Source of the DNA: a virus
Direction: 5' to 3' (one strand)
Virus record (IMG/VR): IMGVR_UViG_3300013233_000195
Span: 1-64,000 of that record
DNA: 64,000 nucleotides
A program made the translations under genes and the position numbers. Below the pieces are notes generated by a model. The model had not been told where the DNA came from, ran no database searches, and worked only from the letters and a program-made list of their open reading frames with translations. Position 1 is the first letter of the stretch. Each line of letters starts with the position of its first letter. Shown here in pieces: positions 50,129 through 58,166 of the stretch.

Positions 50129-50668
50129 TTACATGCCCAGGTCATAGATGACTGGCGCTCTAGTATTACAAGAGATTCCACAATTTGTCACAGAACCCCA
50201 TGAGAAGAAGACATCGTTGATACCGTACTTCTCAGTGAGGCCCTTGACCAATTCCTTATCTTCATCCTCAAGACAAGCGTCATGATCAAGGGGGATGTAT
50301 TCGCAAATTACAACGGGTTCAACGAATTGTCGAGTGAATGAGCAACGCTTTGAAGGCGAAAAAGCGTAGAAAGTGGGAAAGTATGGTCTATCCTCATTAT
50401 CAATATCATGCCATGCAGACCACTCATTCTCCCCTTGAACCCCTATCTTGATTACAAAGCCAAACTCTGGAAAAGATAGGACATCTCGACTAGCATTGAT
50501 CTCTCTGTGGTCTTTGAACGAGTATTCCTGCCCATCAATGAAGATTCGAGGAGTCCTATAATCTACTTCATCCATCAACTCCTTTGACGTGGAAGCAGTC
50601 AATTCTCCCAATTGAAGCCGTTGAATAATAATAACCCGATGTCCGAGAACTTCAAAGGACTGAATCAT
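50129..50668 (-). CDS. Hypothetical protein with protein-kinase-like pattern
   Basis: 179 residues behind GGGAGG. The order FVIKIG, VVICEYIPLDHD and VIYDLGM loosely recalls the kinase Lys strand, hinge and DFG region, but no catalytic HRD is visible and the protein is short. Treat as unknown. Confidence 0.5.
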   Translation of the reverse strand: MIQSFEVLGHRVIIIQRLQLGELTASTSKELMDEVDYRTPRIFIDGQEYSFKDHREINASRDVLSFPEFGFVIKIGVQGENEWSAWHDIDNEDRPYFPTFYAFSPSKRCSFTRQFVEPVVICEYIPLDHDACLEDEDKELVKGLTEKYGINDVFFSWGSVTNCGISCNTRAPVIYDLGM

Positions 50669-51126
50669 TATCTTCCTCCCTCCATTTCTTCCAACCAATC
50701 CAAGAAGGCTTCAAGATACTCGATCTTCCTATCGTAGTCGGTATCTCTAGCAGTAGCGTACTCATCAAGAGCACCGTAGCAAACCTCAAAGCAATGATGG
50801 TAATTAGGAGGAGTATACTTATCGCACTTGTGAAAAACACAATCACTGCAATAATTCCGGGCAAGCTTACAGTATGGGCAGGTAGACATTAGAAGGGTCA
50901 GAATTTGGTCAATATAGACTTCCTCCCCCCCGTCGTTAGGATCAATCTCTTTATCTCGGAGACTTTCGAGAAGATCCACGAGAATGTTCAATTTCTCCAT
51001 CGTAAGAGTAAAGGCAATTCTCGCTCCTTCAATAGAAGTAGAAGAATAGCCTTCTGCTACAAAGTCACTTAGTTTGTCCAAATACGTACTCCACCGTTCC
51101 ACAATCTCCGCATAAGATTGAATCAT
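50668..51126 (-). CDS. Cys-rich hypothetical protein, paralogue 1
   Basis: 152 residues. TMEKLNILVDLL, CPYCKLARNYCSDC and EYLEAFLDWLEE occur at the same places in the gene immediately upstream, so the pair is a tandem duplication. The Cys cluster probably binds zinc. Unknown function. Confidence 0.72.
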   Translation of the reverse strand: MIQSYAEIVERWSTYLDKLSDFVAEGYSSTSIEGARIAFTLTMEKLNILVDLLESLRDKEIDPNDGGEEVYIDQILTLLMSTCPYCKLARNYCSDCVFHKCDKYTPPNYHHCFEVCYGALDEYATARDTDYDRKIEYLEAFLDWLEEMEGGR

Positions 51127-51611
51127 TCCTCTTCTCCTTCCTTTCCAAAGTGTTCTTCAAACCAATCCATGAAGGCTTCAAGATACTTGATTTTCCCTTG
51201 GAAGAAGTCATCATCCTTCAGGTTAGTATACTTATCAAGGGCACGACGGGATACTCGCAAACAGGGAGGAGGAAAGCCAGGCTCGTTTTTATGAAACCTG
51301 GAGAAGAGACAATCTTCACAGTAGCTGCCTGAGAGTTTACAGTAGGGGCAAGTTGACATTGAAAGACAAAGGATATTCTCAATATCCTCCCAAAGCTCAA
51401 ACCCATTCTCATCTAGGGAATGAGGATCAACCTTGTAATCCCTAAGATCCTTGAGAAGATCCATGAGAATGTTCAATTTTTCCATTGTCAAACCGTAGGC
51501 AATATGCGCTCCACGAGAAGAATTAGGTGGATAACCTTCACCACCAAAACTCTTCAATTCTTCTAAGAAAAGAGTCCAACGTTCTTCAATTGCCTCAAAA
51601 GAATCCATCAT
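51123..51611 (-). CDS. Cys-rich hypothetical protein, paralogue 2
   Basis: 162 residues behind GGAGG. TMEKLNILMDLL, CPYCKLSGSYCEDC and KYLEAFMDWFEE match its downstream neighbour. First gene after the 51.7 kb promoter. Confidence 0.72.
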   Translation of the reverse strand: MMDSFEAIEERWTLFLEELKSFGGEGYPPNSSRGAHIAYGLTMEKLNILMDLLKDLRDYKVDPHSLDENGFELWEDIENILCLSMSTCPYCKLSGSYCEDCLFSRFHKNEPGFPPPCLRVSRRALDKYTNLKDDDFFQGKIKYLEAFMDWFEEHFGKEGEEE

Positions 51612-51641
51612 ATCCTCCTAGATGGAAGTTTTGGAGTGCTT

Positions 51642-51654
51642 GGGGACTTTCCCC
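51642..51654 (-). other. 5'-leader hairpin, copy 2
   Basis: Same GGGGA-AAG-TCCCC hairpin and GGCGCTA start as at 49.0 kb, within the first 25 bases of the transcript. Confidence 0.6.
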
Positions 51655-51665
51655 TAGCGCCTATA

Positions 51666-51694
51666 ATTATACCACGGCGGAGATCGGGTGTCAA
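51666..51694 (-). promoter_or_regulatory. sigma70-type promoter, leftward P8
   Basis: TTGACA at 51694-51689, 17-bp spacer, TATAAT at 51671-51666 with TGG extension. The TGGCACG element starts 20 bp upstream, as at P7. Confidence 0.9.
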
Positions 51695-51714
51695 GCCCGA
51701 ATTTCGCCGGGTTT

Positions 51715-51729
51715 TGGCACGATTCTTGC
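51715..51729 (+). repeat. Single TGGCACGATTCTTGC element
   Basis: Exact copy with the same flank and the same 20-bp distance to the -35 as at 49.07 kb. Confidence 0.9.
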
Positions 51730-51754
51730 GAGGAGCCACAAGCGGAGACAAAAA

Positions 51755-51790
51755 AATAGCCTAAAGGATATGGAAATCCTTTAGGCTATT
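51755..51790 (-). terminator. Intrinsic terminator of the 56.6-51.9 kb operon
   Basis: AATAGCCTAAAGGAT pairs perfectly over 15 bp around a 6-base loop; the leftward transcript then runs into U7. Confidence 0.9.
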
Positions 51791-51854
51791 ATAAAACGAA
51801 TATGTCAACCCCTTGCTGTTATATTTCAGCGAAAGTTTCGACAACTTTGTAATG

Positions 51855-52259
51855 TTACTCTTTCTTCTTTTTCTCCTTCTTATCAGGAGGCTTGATACTA
51901 GCAACACCAATGGGAAGAGTCTTCAGAAGGCCATCTTGAAGATAGCGCTTTAGAATGTCATTAAGATCCTGGATAATCTTACTAAAGTAGGCATACTGTG
52001 CATCTCTGGAGTCTATTCCAGAGATAACACAGTGTAAGAAGGTAAGGAAACCAAGAGAAGCTGAGAGGGTTACGTTTGATTGTGCAATAAGACTCGTAAT
52101 CCAAGGTTCTCGTAACTCGGGATTAGGAGTATCGGGACTTGGAGTAGTAGTCTCAACAAAATGGATAATGGCTTTCACTGTTTGAAGACACTCTTCAAGT
52201 GATTCTAAACGAATCTCTTGCTTCTGTGTCTCCTCATCCCTTAGCAGACGCATTATCAT
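51855..52259 (-). CDS. Hypothetical helical protein
   Basis: About 134 residues; AAGGAG precedes ATGATAATG, so the start is the first or third codon. Ends Lys-rich (PPDKKEKKKKE). Not recognised. Last gene before the terminator. Confidence 0.65.
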   Translation of the reverse strand: MIMRLLRDEETQKQEIRLESLEECLQTVKAIIHFVETTTPSPDTPNPELREPWITSLIAQSNVTLSASLGFLTFLHCVISGIDSRDAQYAYFSKIIQDLNDILKRYLQDGLLKTLPIGVASIKPPDKKEKKKKE

Positions 52260-52566
52260 TAGTCTCCTTCTGTTCTTCCTTCCACAGGTAGAAGATTGCA
52301 AGAGTTAGAGCCCAAAGAGAGCCCCAATCCTTATCCCCTACCAGAGTCCTAATATCGGAGACATTCGTACCTGTTTTACAATATCCTACGGAAGCGTATT
52401 CGTGAACCTCATCTCCAAATCTAGCTAGAACAGAAATGTTAGGACTCTCTGGGCCAGCATCGCAAAGGTAAAAGTCATGCAGTTTATTCTTTGGTGAAGC
52501 AGAACCAAGGAACCTGCAACAACCACAATGATGTACGAAAGTAGGCTTCCCTTGAACTTGTAGCAT
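52234..52566 (-). CDS. Hypothetical protein with CxC-rich N-terminus
   Basis: 110 residues. HHCGCCRFLG near the start suggests metal binding; the rest is mixed. The only Shine-Dalgarno is a GGGGG seven bases before the ATG. The leader shares CTGAAATATAACAG and GGGGTTGACAT with DNA at 51.8 kb. Confidence 0.6.
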   Translation of the reverse strand: MLQVQGKPTFVHHCGCCRFLGSASPKNKLHDFYLCDAGPESPNISVLARFGDEVHEYASVGYCKTGTNVSDIRTLVGDKDWGSLWALTLAIFYLWKEEQKETNDNASAKG

Positions 52567-52604
52567 GTCAACCCCCTACTGTTATATTTCAGGGAAAAAT
52601 TGAG

Positions 52605-53231
52605 TTATTGGTGGATGTCGCAAGCTATGATGAGAGCATCGGAATGCTTTTCAAGGTAGCTAAAGTATTCCTCGCTCCAACCTTCCTGTGTTAAGAATAG
52701 GTCTCTGGAATGCCAAGTTCCCTTAAGATCAAGAAAAGCATAAGGTACTTGGAACTCCTTCTCCCTTGGAGAAAAGGCTAGAAGCTCTTGGATACTGCAA
52801 GTATTCCCCTTGAAAGCCCGATACTTCTCTTTGAGGACTTCCCGCTTATCCTGCGGGAACAGATCATAAATGATGTCTTGCCATCTACCTCCAAAACCCC
52901 ACCACTCCCACTTTCCATTGGGATTAGCTGTGGTAGTATGAACCCCAGTACCATCACAATCAGCGCAGTTAGGATCGGGAAAACCCTTTTTAGGATCGTT
53001 TGCTACCGTAGTATCAATGAAATCCCTACGCTCAATTGGATCATCAATGCCGGCTTCATTGCATTGAACAATCGCTTCACGAGTAGCCTCCCAGCCAACA
53101 CAATAACACTTCGTATCATGCGGGGAGGAGAGATTTGCCTCATCAAAGGGATGAAGCCGATTCTCTACTTCCTCTTCAATCTGTGGGATTTCGATGTCTG
53201 ATGGCAGAATGACATGAAGATAGTAGTGCAT
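52605..53231 (-). CDS. Conserved phage-type protein with GGRW motif
   Basis: 208 residues. CADCDGTGV and NPNGKWEWWGFGGRWQD form a pattern I have seen in many phage and bacterial hypothetical proteins; the function is not known. TAATG-coupled to the gene upstream. Confidence 0.68.
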   Translation of the reverse strand: MHYYLHVILPSDIEIPQIEEEVENRLHPFDEANLSSPHDTKCYCVGWEATREAIVQCNEAGIDDPIERRDFIDTTVANDPKKGFPDPNCADCDGTGVHTTTANPNGKWEWWGFGGRWQDIIYDLFPQDKREVLKEKYRAFKGNTCSIQELLAFSPREKEFQVPYAFLDLKGTWHSRDLFLTQEGWSEEYFSYLEKHSDALIIACDIHQ

Positions 53232-53419
53232 TATGCTTCCCCCTTTCCGCAAAGATCACAGATTCCAGGATGTTGGCCCATATAGATACTACAGTATTCC
53301 TCGCCCTTTTTGTTCTTAGGCCAGGGCTCTTTCCATTCTTGAATCTCTCGTTCGCAGGCTTCACAAACTTGAATGGTGTCGCCTGATGGAGTCTGGTAAG
53401 TAATCACTGAGATTGTCAT
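53231..53419 (-). CDS. Small zinc-ribbon protein
   Basis: 62 residues. CEACEREI and CDLCGKGEA supply four Cys. Coupled on both sides. Unknown. Confidence 0.68.
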   Translation of the reverse strand: MTISVITYQTPSGDTIQVCEACEREIQEWKEPWPKNKKGEEYCSIYMGQHPGICDLCGKGEA

Positions 53420-53820
53420 TACTTGTGCCCCTTCTTACTGTTCTTCTTAGCGGAGTTTGCCCTCATGGGAGCAAGACAAACGACCTTGACAGAACCATTA
53501 CGCTTTCTTTCCTTCCTGGACAGTTCCCCAAAACGTGACATAGCCTCGTCAATATCCTCCTCGTCCATTCCAGACACCATAGTAGCAAGATAAAGACGAA
53601 AGGCTTCCTGCCACTGAATGGGCCTATCAACACCAGGCTTCACAAACGTAGGAGAGAAGACTCCTTGGGGAAAACGCTGTGTTTCATCTACTTCCGCATC
53701 GAGAGCATAGTGCATGTTCAGGATCTCATCCTGGAGTCTGCGATAACCCTTTGCAGCGTCATCTCTCTCAATCTTAGTATAAAAGAGATCCCTGAGCATC
53801 TTCTGCGTGATCTTCCGCAT
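53419..53820 (-). CDS. Hypothetical protein
   Basis: 133 residues behind AAGGA. Basic end (RANSAKKNSKKGHK), acidic middle. Not recognised. Confidence 0.65.
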   Translation of the reverse strand: MRKITQKMLRDLFYTKIERDDAAKGYRRLQDEILNMHYALDAEVDETQRFPQGVFSPTFVKPGVDRPIQWQEAFRLYLATMVSGMDEEDIDEAMSRFGELSRKERKRNGSVKVVCLAPMRANSAKKNSKKGHK

Positions 53821-53830
53821 TTTCCTTCTC

Positions 53831-54469
53831 CTAGTGAAGAGGGTAATCAACCCATGAAACCGAACGATCCCAGCAAGCGCGACAAGAGCCACAATTGTTG
53901 CCCTGTAGCCTTGCAGGGCACCTATAAGTGTCCTTTGGCGCTTCACCCTTTGTAACGGTCGAAAAAGGGAGCTTGCGAAACCTCTTAGGCTTTTTATTGA
54001 TAAAAGGCCCGCTTACTCTCACTACTAGGTTCTTTGGCAGTCTTCCTCCTTCTTCATAGAATCTACGAAGAATGTCTGTTTGCCTTGTTGGCAGCCAATG
54101 CTTTACATTGGGAGTTCTCTTGCAGACTTCCACAATTCTACGAAAGTGTTGGAGACTCTGAAGATCTCCTGAATCATGCCAACGGAAGTAAGGATGCTTT
54201 TTGGCTCTCTTTCCAATAAGAGTTACCATTGCTTCAATCCACTTAGGACTTCCTAGCTTTGCATATCTACGGAAGTAAGCGCTTTTGGCTGAGGGATAGG
54301 TATAGTTCCCTCTATTGTTCGCATAGCAGTGACCACAAACAGAGTTTGGAACACCCATCATCTTCTTGCCGAGCTTACAAGTGCTTACTGGAAGCCCAAA
54401 AGCGTATCCTGGCATCTTAGAGGGTTCGGAAAGCCCTCCAACGATTTCGTTTGCCATTTTGATATTCAT
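53831..54469 (-). CDS. Gene product 88-type (GP88) Cys-rich protein
   Basis: 212 residues. KMPGYAFGLPVSTC, CGHCYANNRG, RWHDSGDLQS, HWLPTRQTDIL and CGSCRACWD match the GP88 family of phage proteins, which resemble radical-SAM-type Cys arrangements. Two start codons (53831 frame from 54469 or the Met four codons later). Its reaction is not established. Confidence 0.78.
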   Translation of the reverse strand: MNIKMANEIVGGLSEPSKMPGYAFGLPVSTCKLGKKMMGVPNSVCGHCYANNRGNYTYPSAKSAYFRRYAKLGSPKWIEAMVTLIGKRAKKHPYFRWHDSGDLQSLQHFRRIVEVCKRTPNVKHWLPTRQTDILRRFYEEGGRLPKNLVVRVSGPFINKKPKRFRKLPFSTVTKGEAPKDTYRCPARLQGNNCGSCRACWDRSVSWVDYPLH

Positions 54470-54621
54470 ACATTATGCTCCGTAGAATGAATGATTACCC
54501 ATAGAAAGGCACCCATACAAAGAGCTGTGCAAAGATTAGACACTACCCCCAGCGAAAAAAGGTAAATAATGAAACCCGGAGCAATTGCAAATGTAGCGAC
54601 TTTTTTGGTTCTATTATCCAT
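54466..54621 (-). CDS. Small membrane protein
   Basis: 51 residues, overlapping both neighbours. Two hydrophobic spans (FAIAPGFIIYLFSLGVV and LCTALCMGAFLWVII). Unknown. Confidence 0.62.
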   Translation of the reverse strand: MDNRTKKVATFAIAPGFIIYLFSLGVVSNLCTALCMGAFLWVIIHSTEHNV

Positions 54622-55150
54622 TGTGTTCCCTCCGAATTCGGAAGGTATGGTCATTCTGGTCAAATGAGTCAAACTTGAGGAAAAACTGACTTTCAGAATC
54701 CTCTGTTAGTGCCTTGAGAATCTCCAAAGAAAGCGGATCTGGAGTCTCGTAAACAGGCTGTGCTAATGGAAAACCAAAGGGTCGAGAGAATCTCTCAATG
54801 GTAGCCCAGTTATGCCAATAAGAGTGCCCAGTTGACCAAAGATCCGTTATAAAGAATTCATTTACGGCCTCTGGAACAATACCCTGGACTGCAAAGAGAG
54901 GGAACATTGCCACCATCTCTGTGGGTTGGAGAACATGTCCTGGGAAGATCTCATTTCCAACAGAAATTGTCCTTACAATCTCTATAGTTTCCCCCTTGAT
55001 TACAAGGTGTGACCCAGAGTCATTATCATACAGCAAAGTTGGAAAACCCACAGGAGTCTTGAGAAGAATCTTAGGTCCAAAGTCTCTCAAAAACTCCGGT
55101 GGATTATCAAAATCCAGGAGAGGATGAATTTGTGGACTAGTTAGCTTCAT
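54614..55150 (-). CDS. Hypothetical protein
   Basis: 178 residues behind GGAG. Aromatic-rich C-terminal half (SYWHNWATIERFSRPFG). It faintly recalls a degenerate RNA-ligase nucleotidyltransferase fold but no KxxG is present, so I leave it unknown. Confidence 0.6.
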   Translation of the reverse strand: MKLTSPQIHPLLDFDNPPEFLRDFGPKILLKTPVGFPTLLYDNDSGSHLVIKGETIEIVRTISVGNEIFPGHVLQPTEMVAMFPLFAVQGIVPEAVNEFFITDLWSTGHSYWHNWATIERFSRPFGFPLAQPVYETPDPLSLEILKALTEDSESQFFLKFDSFDQNDHTFRIRREHNG

Positions 55151-55164
55151 GCTCTTCTCCAAAG

Positions 55165-55196
55165 GAATAGGAGGGGGCATTAGCCCCCTCCTATTC
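55165..55196 (-). terminator. Strong hairpin between the DUF932 gene and the next
   Basis: GAATAGGAGGGGGC pairs perfectly over 14 bp with an ATTA loop. No U run follows; the hairpin also covers the region just before the next Shine-Dalgarno, so it may lower downstream expression or protect the upstream mRNA. Confidence 0.65.
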
Positions 55197-55204
55197 TCAC
55201 TTGT

Positions 55205-56269
55205 TTAGACCAATGCCAAGATTGCGGAAGCCTTACGATCTAGGTCCGCTCGACTTCCAGCAAACTTGCTATTCTGAGAAAGTCGAGTCATAGCATCCAC
55301 AACGGAGAAAGCACTGAATCGGTTAGAAGTCTCTTCAATAAGGTCTGTGACCATTTCCGAAGCCTTCTTCGAATACCCCTGCTTCTGGAGAAGCGTAAGA
55401 ACCTCTTCCTTATAGCCCAGGTCAGTATTCTCAGCAGCCCGCATCTTTGTTACAAAAGCATCCTTGCGAAGGTCTGAGATCCTGATAAGATCCTCGACCA
55501 TATAGCTGATATCGCTAAGGATTCTCTGTGAGTTTCCAACATGCCGACGGACAACCTGCTGAACCTCCGTAGCATCCCAAACAATATGGTTTGCACAGAT
55601 GTACTGGTACCAGAAGGTCTCAATACCAACAGAGCGAGAACCAACCTCTGAATTCCAAACAAAGAATCCAGGTGAGAACTCCTGGTTTTGTCCGCCAACA
55701 TCAAGCTCTACACGAGTATCAGGATCAACGAGAAACATGAACATATCCTGCTCACCCGTATAAAGCCCAGTAGCTCCATTAAACCCCTTCTTAGGAGGAG
55801 CATAATGAGGAGCGGCCTTTGAGATTGCGTCCACAACCTGAGAATCCCAAATTCGGGAATACTTATTGCTTGTTACTGCTCGAAGCTGTGCGTCAGGCTT
55901 TCCCTCTTTCAGAGTTACAAGAGAACGAACTGAACCAGCAGCAGAAGCTCTCTGTGAAAACAGTTCATTCAAAGCCACTGCTGCCGTGTGAGAAGACAGC
56001 CGATTGATCGTTCTCTTCTCTGCTCCGGCCATTCTACAAAGCTGAGAGAATGCCCAGGAGTTGATTGAGTAGGTATTACTGGAAGTACAAAGATTCACAG
56101 TGAGAGTATTGGGATCTGACTCAAAAGAGAGCTGATTAGCAGGCACGGAGAACTCTCCACTATCGCTCATTCGTTCCAGACAAGCCCTGTGAAGACTGGG
56201 AATGTCTTCAAAAGTCTCATCTGCCTTACGACTGAAAAGCTGATGACTGGCCTTCAAAAGATTTGCCAT
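55205..56269 (-). CDS. DUF932 phage/plasmid protein
   Basis: 354 residues. The build, with FWVWNSEVG-like FFVWNSEVGSRSVG, FWYQYICANHIVW and RAVTSNKYSRIWD, fits the DUF932 (phage/plasmid-related TIGR03299-type) family. The family is common on plasmids and phages; the function is unproven. It starts inside the upstream gene. Confidence 0.82.
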   Translation of the reverse strand: MANLLKASHQLFSRKADETFEDIPSLHRACLERMSDSGEFSVPANQLSFESDPNTLTVNLCTSSNTYSINSWAFSQLCRMAGAEKRTINRLSSHTAAVALNELFSQRASAAGSVRSLVTLKEGKPDAQLRAVTSNKYSRIWDSQVVDAISKAAPHYAPPKKGFNGATGLYTGEQDMFMFLVDPDTRVELDVGGQNQEFSPGFFVWNSEVGSRSVGIETFWYQYICANHIVWDATEVQQVVRRHVGNSQRILSDISYMVEDLIRISDLRKDAFVTKMRAAENTDLGYKEEVLTLLQKQGYSKKASEMVTDLIEETSNRFSAFSVVDAMTRLSQNSKFAGSRADLDRKASAILALV

Positions 56270-56640
56270 TTTCTTGGCTCCTGATTAAGAGTAGCCCTAG
56301 CCCGCCTAACTTGAGCGTGCAACCAATCAATGAACTGGAGACAGTCATCTCGGTTTACATTAGCTCTTCCTCCTATATGCCATTCATAAGGCTCTAGGGA
56401 CGCTTTCATACGAAACTGCTCCGGTGTTGGAAGCCCCGCAGCATACTTGCTTGTCTCCTTGTAATCGTAGAGAGTCCAAAGAGTCCCATCATCCCCACGA
56501 AGTACCCATTCTGTTGATACTTTGCCCCCATCTCCAGCACCATTTGGAGAACCTAATGCCACCACAAGCTCAGGATAGGTAGCTGAAAAGTAACCCTTTA
56601 GACAAGTGCCTTCAGGGCTATCACTGATTACTGCATACAT
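56254..56640 (-). CDS. Hypothetical protein behind the tandem-repeat leader
   Basis: 128 residues behind GGGAGG. YEWHIGGRANVNRDDCLQFIDWLHAQV near the end. Not recognised. First gene of a long leftward operon whose 5' leader holds two 48-nt structured repeats. Confidence 0.7.
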   Translation of the reverse strand: MYAVISDSPEGTCLKGYFSATYPELVVALGSPNGAGDGGKVSTEWVLRGDDGTLWTLYDYKETSKYAAGLPTPEQFRMKASLEPYEWHIGGRANVNRDDCLQFIDWLHAQVRRARATLNQEPRKWQIF

Positions 56641-56667
56641 AAGCAATCCTCCCATGCCAACGTCGTG

Positions 56668-56776
56668 TCATGACGGGATTGACCCACCAAGGGAAAAGGT
56701 CGGATTGTTCCCGACAATCTACCCTGTATCATGACGGGATTGACCCACCAAGGGATAAGGCCGGATTGTTCCCGAC
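56668..56776 (-). repeat. Tandem 48-nt structured repeats in the 5' leader
   Basis: Copies at 56668-56715 and 56729-56776 (61-nt period) differ at about three positions. On the leftward RNA each reads GTCGG-GAACAAT-CCGRC, then CCCTTGGTGGGTCAATCCCGTCATGA. The stem GTCGG/CCGAC becomes GTCGG/CCGGC in the other copy, keeping pairing (U-A to U-G). The upstream copy begins at the expected transcription start. Candidate tandem riboregulator or protein-binding leader. Confidence 0.8.
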
Positions 56777-56783
56777 GGCCAAC

Positions 56784-56812
56784 ATTATAGCACGGCGGAG
56801 CGGGGCCGTCAA
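56784..56812 (-). promoter_or_regulatory. sigma70-type promoter, leftward P9
   Basis: TTGACG at 56812-56807, 17-bp spacer, TATAAT at 56789-56784; the extension is TGC rather than TGG. Transcription would begin within the first structured repeat. Confidence 0.85.
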
Positions 56813-56842
56813 GGAAAAAATCGTCAACCCCCCGTCAACCCC

Positions 56843-57070
56843 TCACTCGCAGGAGTCTGGTCTTGTAAAATAGTAGTAAAAATCATGTTGATTGGTATAA
56901 ACGTCGCAAGTGCAAGGTACTGCATGCGTTCTATTATATCTCTCAAAAAATTGCTCGTTGAAATCCTGATTGTAGAGACTATGATCGGGGAAAATACACT
57001 TTACTACATCACTGCAAGCAGAGAGGAGAAGAACAGCACAAAGAATAACCGCAGACCAAAGGTAACGCAT
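56843..57070 (-). CDS. Small lipoprotein
   Basis: 75 residues behind AGGAGG. Signal peptide with lipobox LLLSAC (Cys 19), then a short Cys-containing periplasmic part. It would be lipidated and face the periplasm. Phage lipoproteins often block superinfection or help lysis; the role is not shown. Confidence 0.78.
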   Translation of the reverse strand: MRYLWSAVILCAVLLLSACSDVVKCIFPDHSLYNQDFNEQFFERYNRTHAVPCTCDVYTNQHDFYYYFTRPDSCE

Positions 57071-57080
57071 GGTAAACCTC

Positions 57081-58166
57081 CTAGAATGGGGGACGAACTG
57101 CCATAGCCTTCCGAATAGTCAATCCCAGGTAGTAGTCGCTATCATGGTGTGTCCTAGCCTTTCCGTGTGAGTAATTCCACAGGATTGTGGCTATCTCAGC
57201 TACAGTGAAGCGATTTTTAGCTAGGAAGGCAGCTAAAGCGTAGTCAAGACCTGAACGAGAGTGATCTGCTTTCTGCGTTGTATTCCCAAGCCACAGTTGG
57301 CGCACTCTTTCATTACGAAGTAGCTCTAAAGAGAACCTAGCAGGAAGCTGTGCTTCCTTATAATCTCCCAGAGTAAAGTCAACTCCCTCAATAGTACGAA
57401 AGTTACTACTCTGTATATTTTCAACAGAGATTTTGGTAACTTCATCCATCATGAGAGAAAGTCTACCATCCCAAGGTTGAAGGATCTTAGCCATTCTGTG
57501 GGGGCGCTCTGGAGTATTCTCTCCTTTGATGCAGAGAGTCCCAGGAATCTTTACAATTCGGGCAAGATCGTAGACATTATCAATATTAATCCTAAACTTA
57601 TGTTCCCACTTACTTCTTAGCTGATCCTCCCACACCATTAACTGTTTGGTAATCTCTTCTCTCTTATTGGGTTCAATCTTGTAATGATGCACAGGGAACC
57701 AGGGATAGGCTCCATTTCCAGAGCTAATAATGGGATTGTTCTCATCCTTGGCAATCTCTTGAGCAGCTCTAATTGCCTGTAGGTGCTCTGCTTCTGTTGC
57801 CGCACAATTTCCACAGTTGGGCCTTTTGGCATCTATGTCAAGAGACAGGTTAGAAATCCACTCAATGTCAGTAGAACGTCCTCCCCGGCAAATGTCTTCC
57901 TTATGGAAGGAAATCCTATTTCTTAGATTGGGAGTGACAATAGCCTTTGGTCTTGCATTTCTTCCTGCGTAGAGATTATACTTTCCAGCAAGCTCTGCTA
58001 GAGCATCTACAAAAGCATCTTCGGACACAAAGAAACCCAACCCAATGTGTGGGCCAAAGCGCTCCTTTGGATTGATTGCTCGGACCTCTGTACATGACTG
58101 TGGGAGTTCATGGTGTCCCAAGAGCTTCCAAAAGGCTCTGACATCCTTTTCATTAAACTTTTCCAT
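57081..58166 (-). CDS. AEP-type (PrimPol-like) primase
   Basis: 361 residues. Catalytic motif I NLSLDIDAKRP (hhDhD), motif II SSGNGAYPWFP and motif III DLARIVKIPGT with a following LCIKG are those of archaeo-eukaryotic primases on phages and plasmids; CGNC may bind zinc. In motif II the usual His is replaced by Tyr. A helical C-terminal PriCT-like part follows. It probably primes the DnaB/UDG-polymerase fork. Confidence 0.78.
   Translation of the reverse strand: MEKFNEKDVRAFWKLLGHHELPQSCTEVRAINPKERFGPHIGLGFFVSEDAFVDALAELAGKYNLYAGRNARPKAIVTPNLRNRISFHKEDICRGGRSTDIEWISNLSLDIDAKRPNCGNCAATEAEHLQAIRAAQEIAKDENNPIISSGNGAYPWFPVHHYKIEPNKREEITKQLMVWEDQLRSKWEHKFRINIDNVYDLARIVKIPGTLCIKGENTPERPHRMAKILQPWDGRLSLMMDEVTKISVENIQSSNFRTIEGVDFTLGDYKEAQLPARFSLELLRNERVRQLWLGNTTQKADHSRSGLDYALAAFLAKNRFTVAEIATILWNYSHGKARTHHDSDYYLGLTIRKAMAVRPPF

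Noticed and set aside
50129-50668. Firm protein-kinase call
   Set aside because: Only loose strands resemble a kinase; the catalytic loop is missing.
54614-55150. Third RNA ligase
   Set aside because: No KxxG nucleotidyl-acceptor motif is present.
56668-56776. CRISPR or insertion-sequence ends
   Set aside because: Only two direct copies inside a leader, with no transposase and no spacers.
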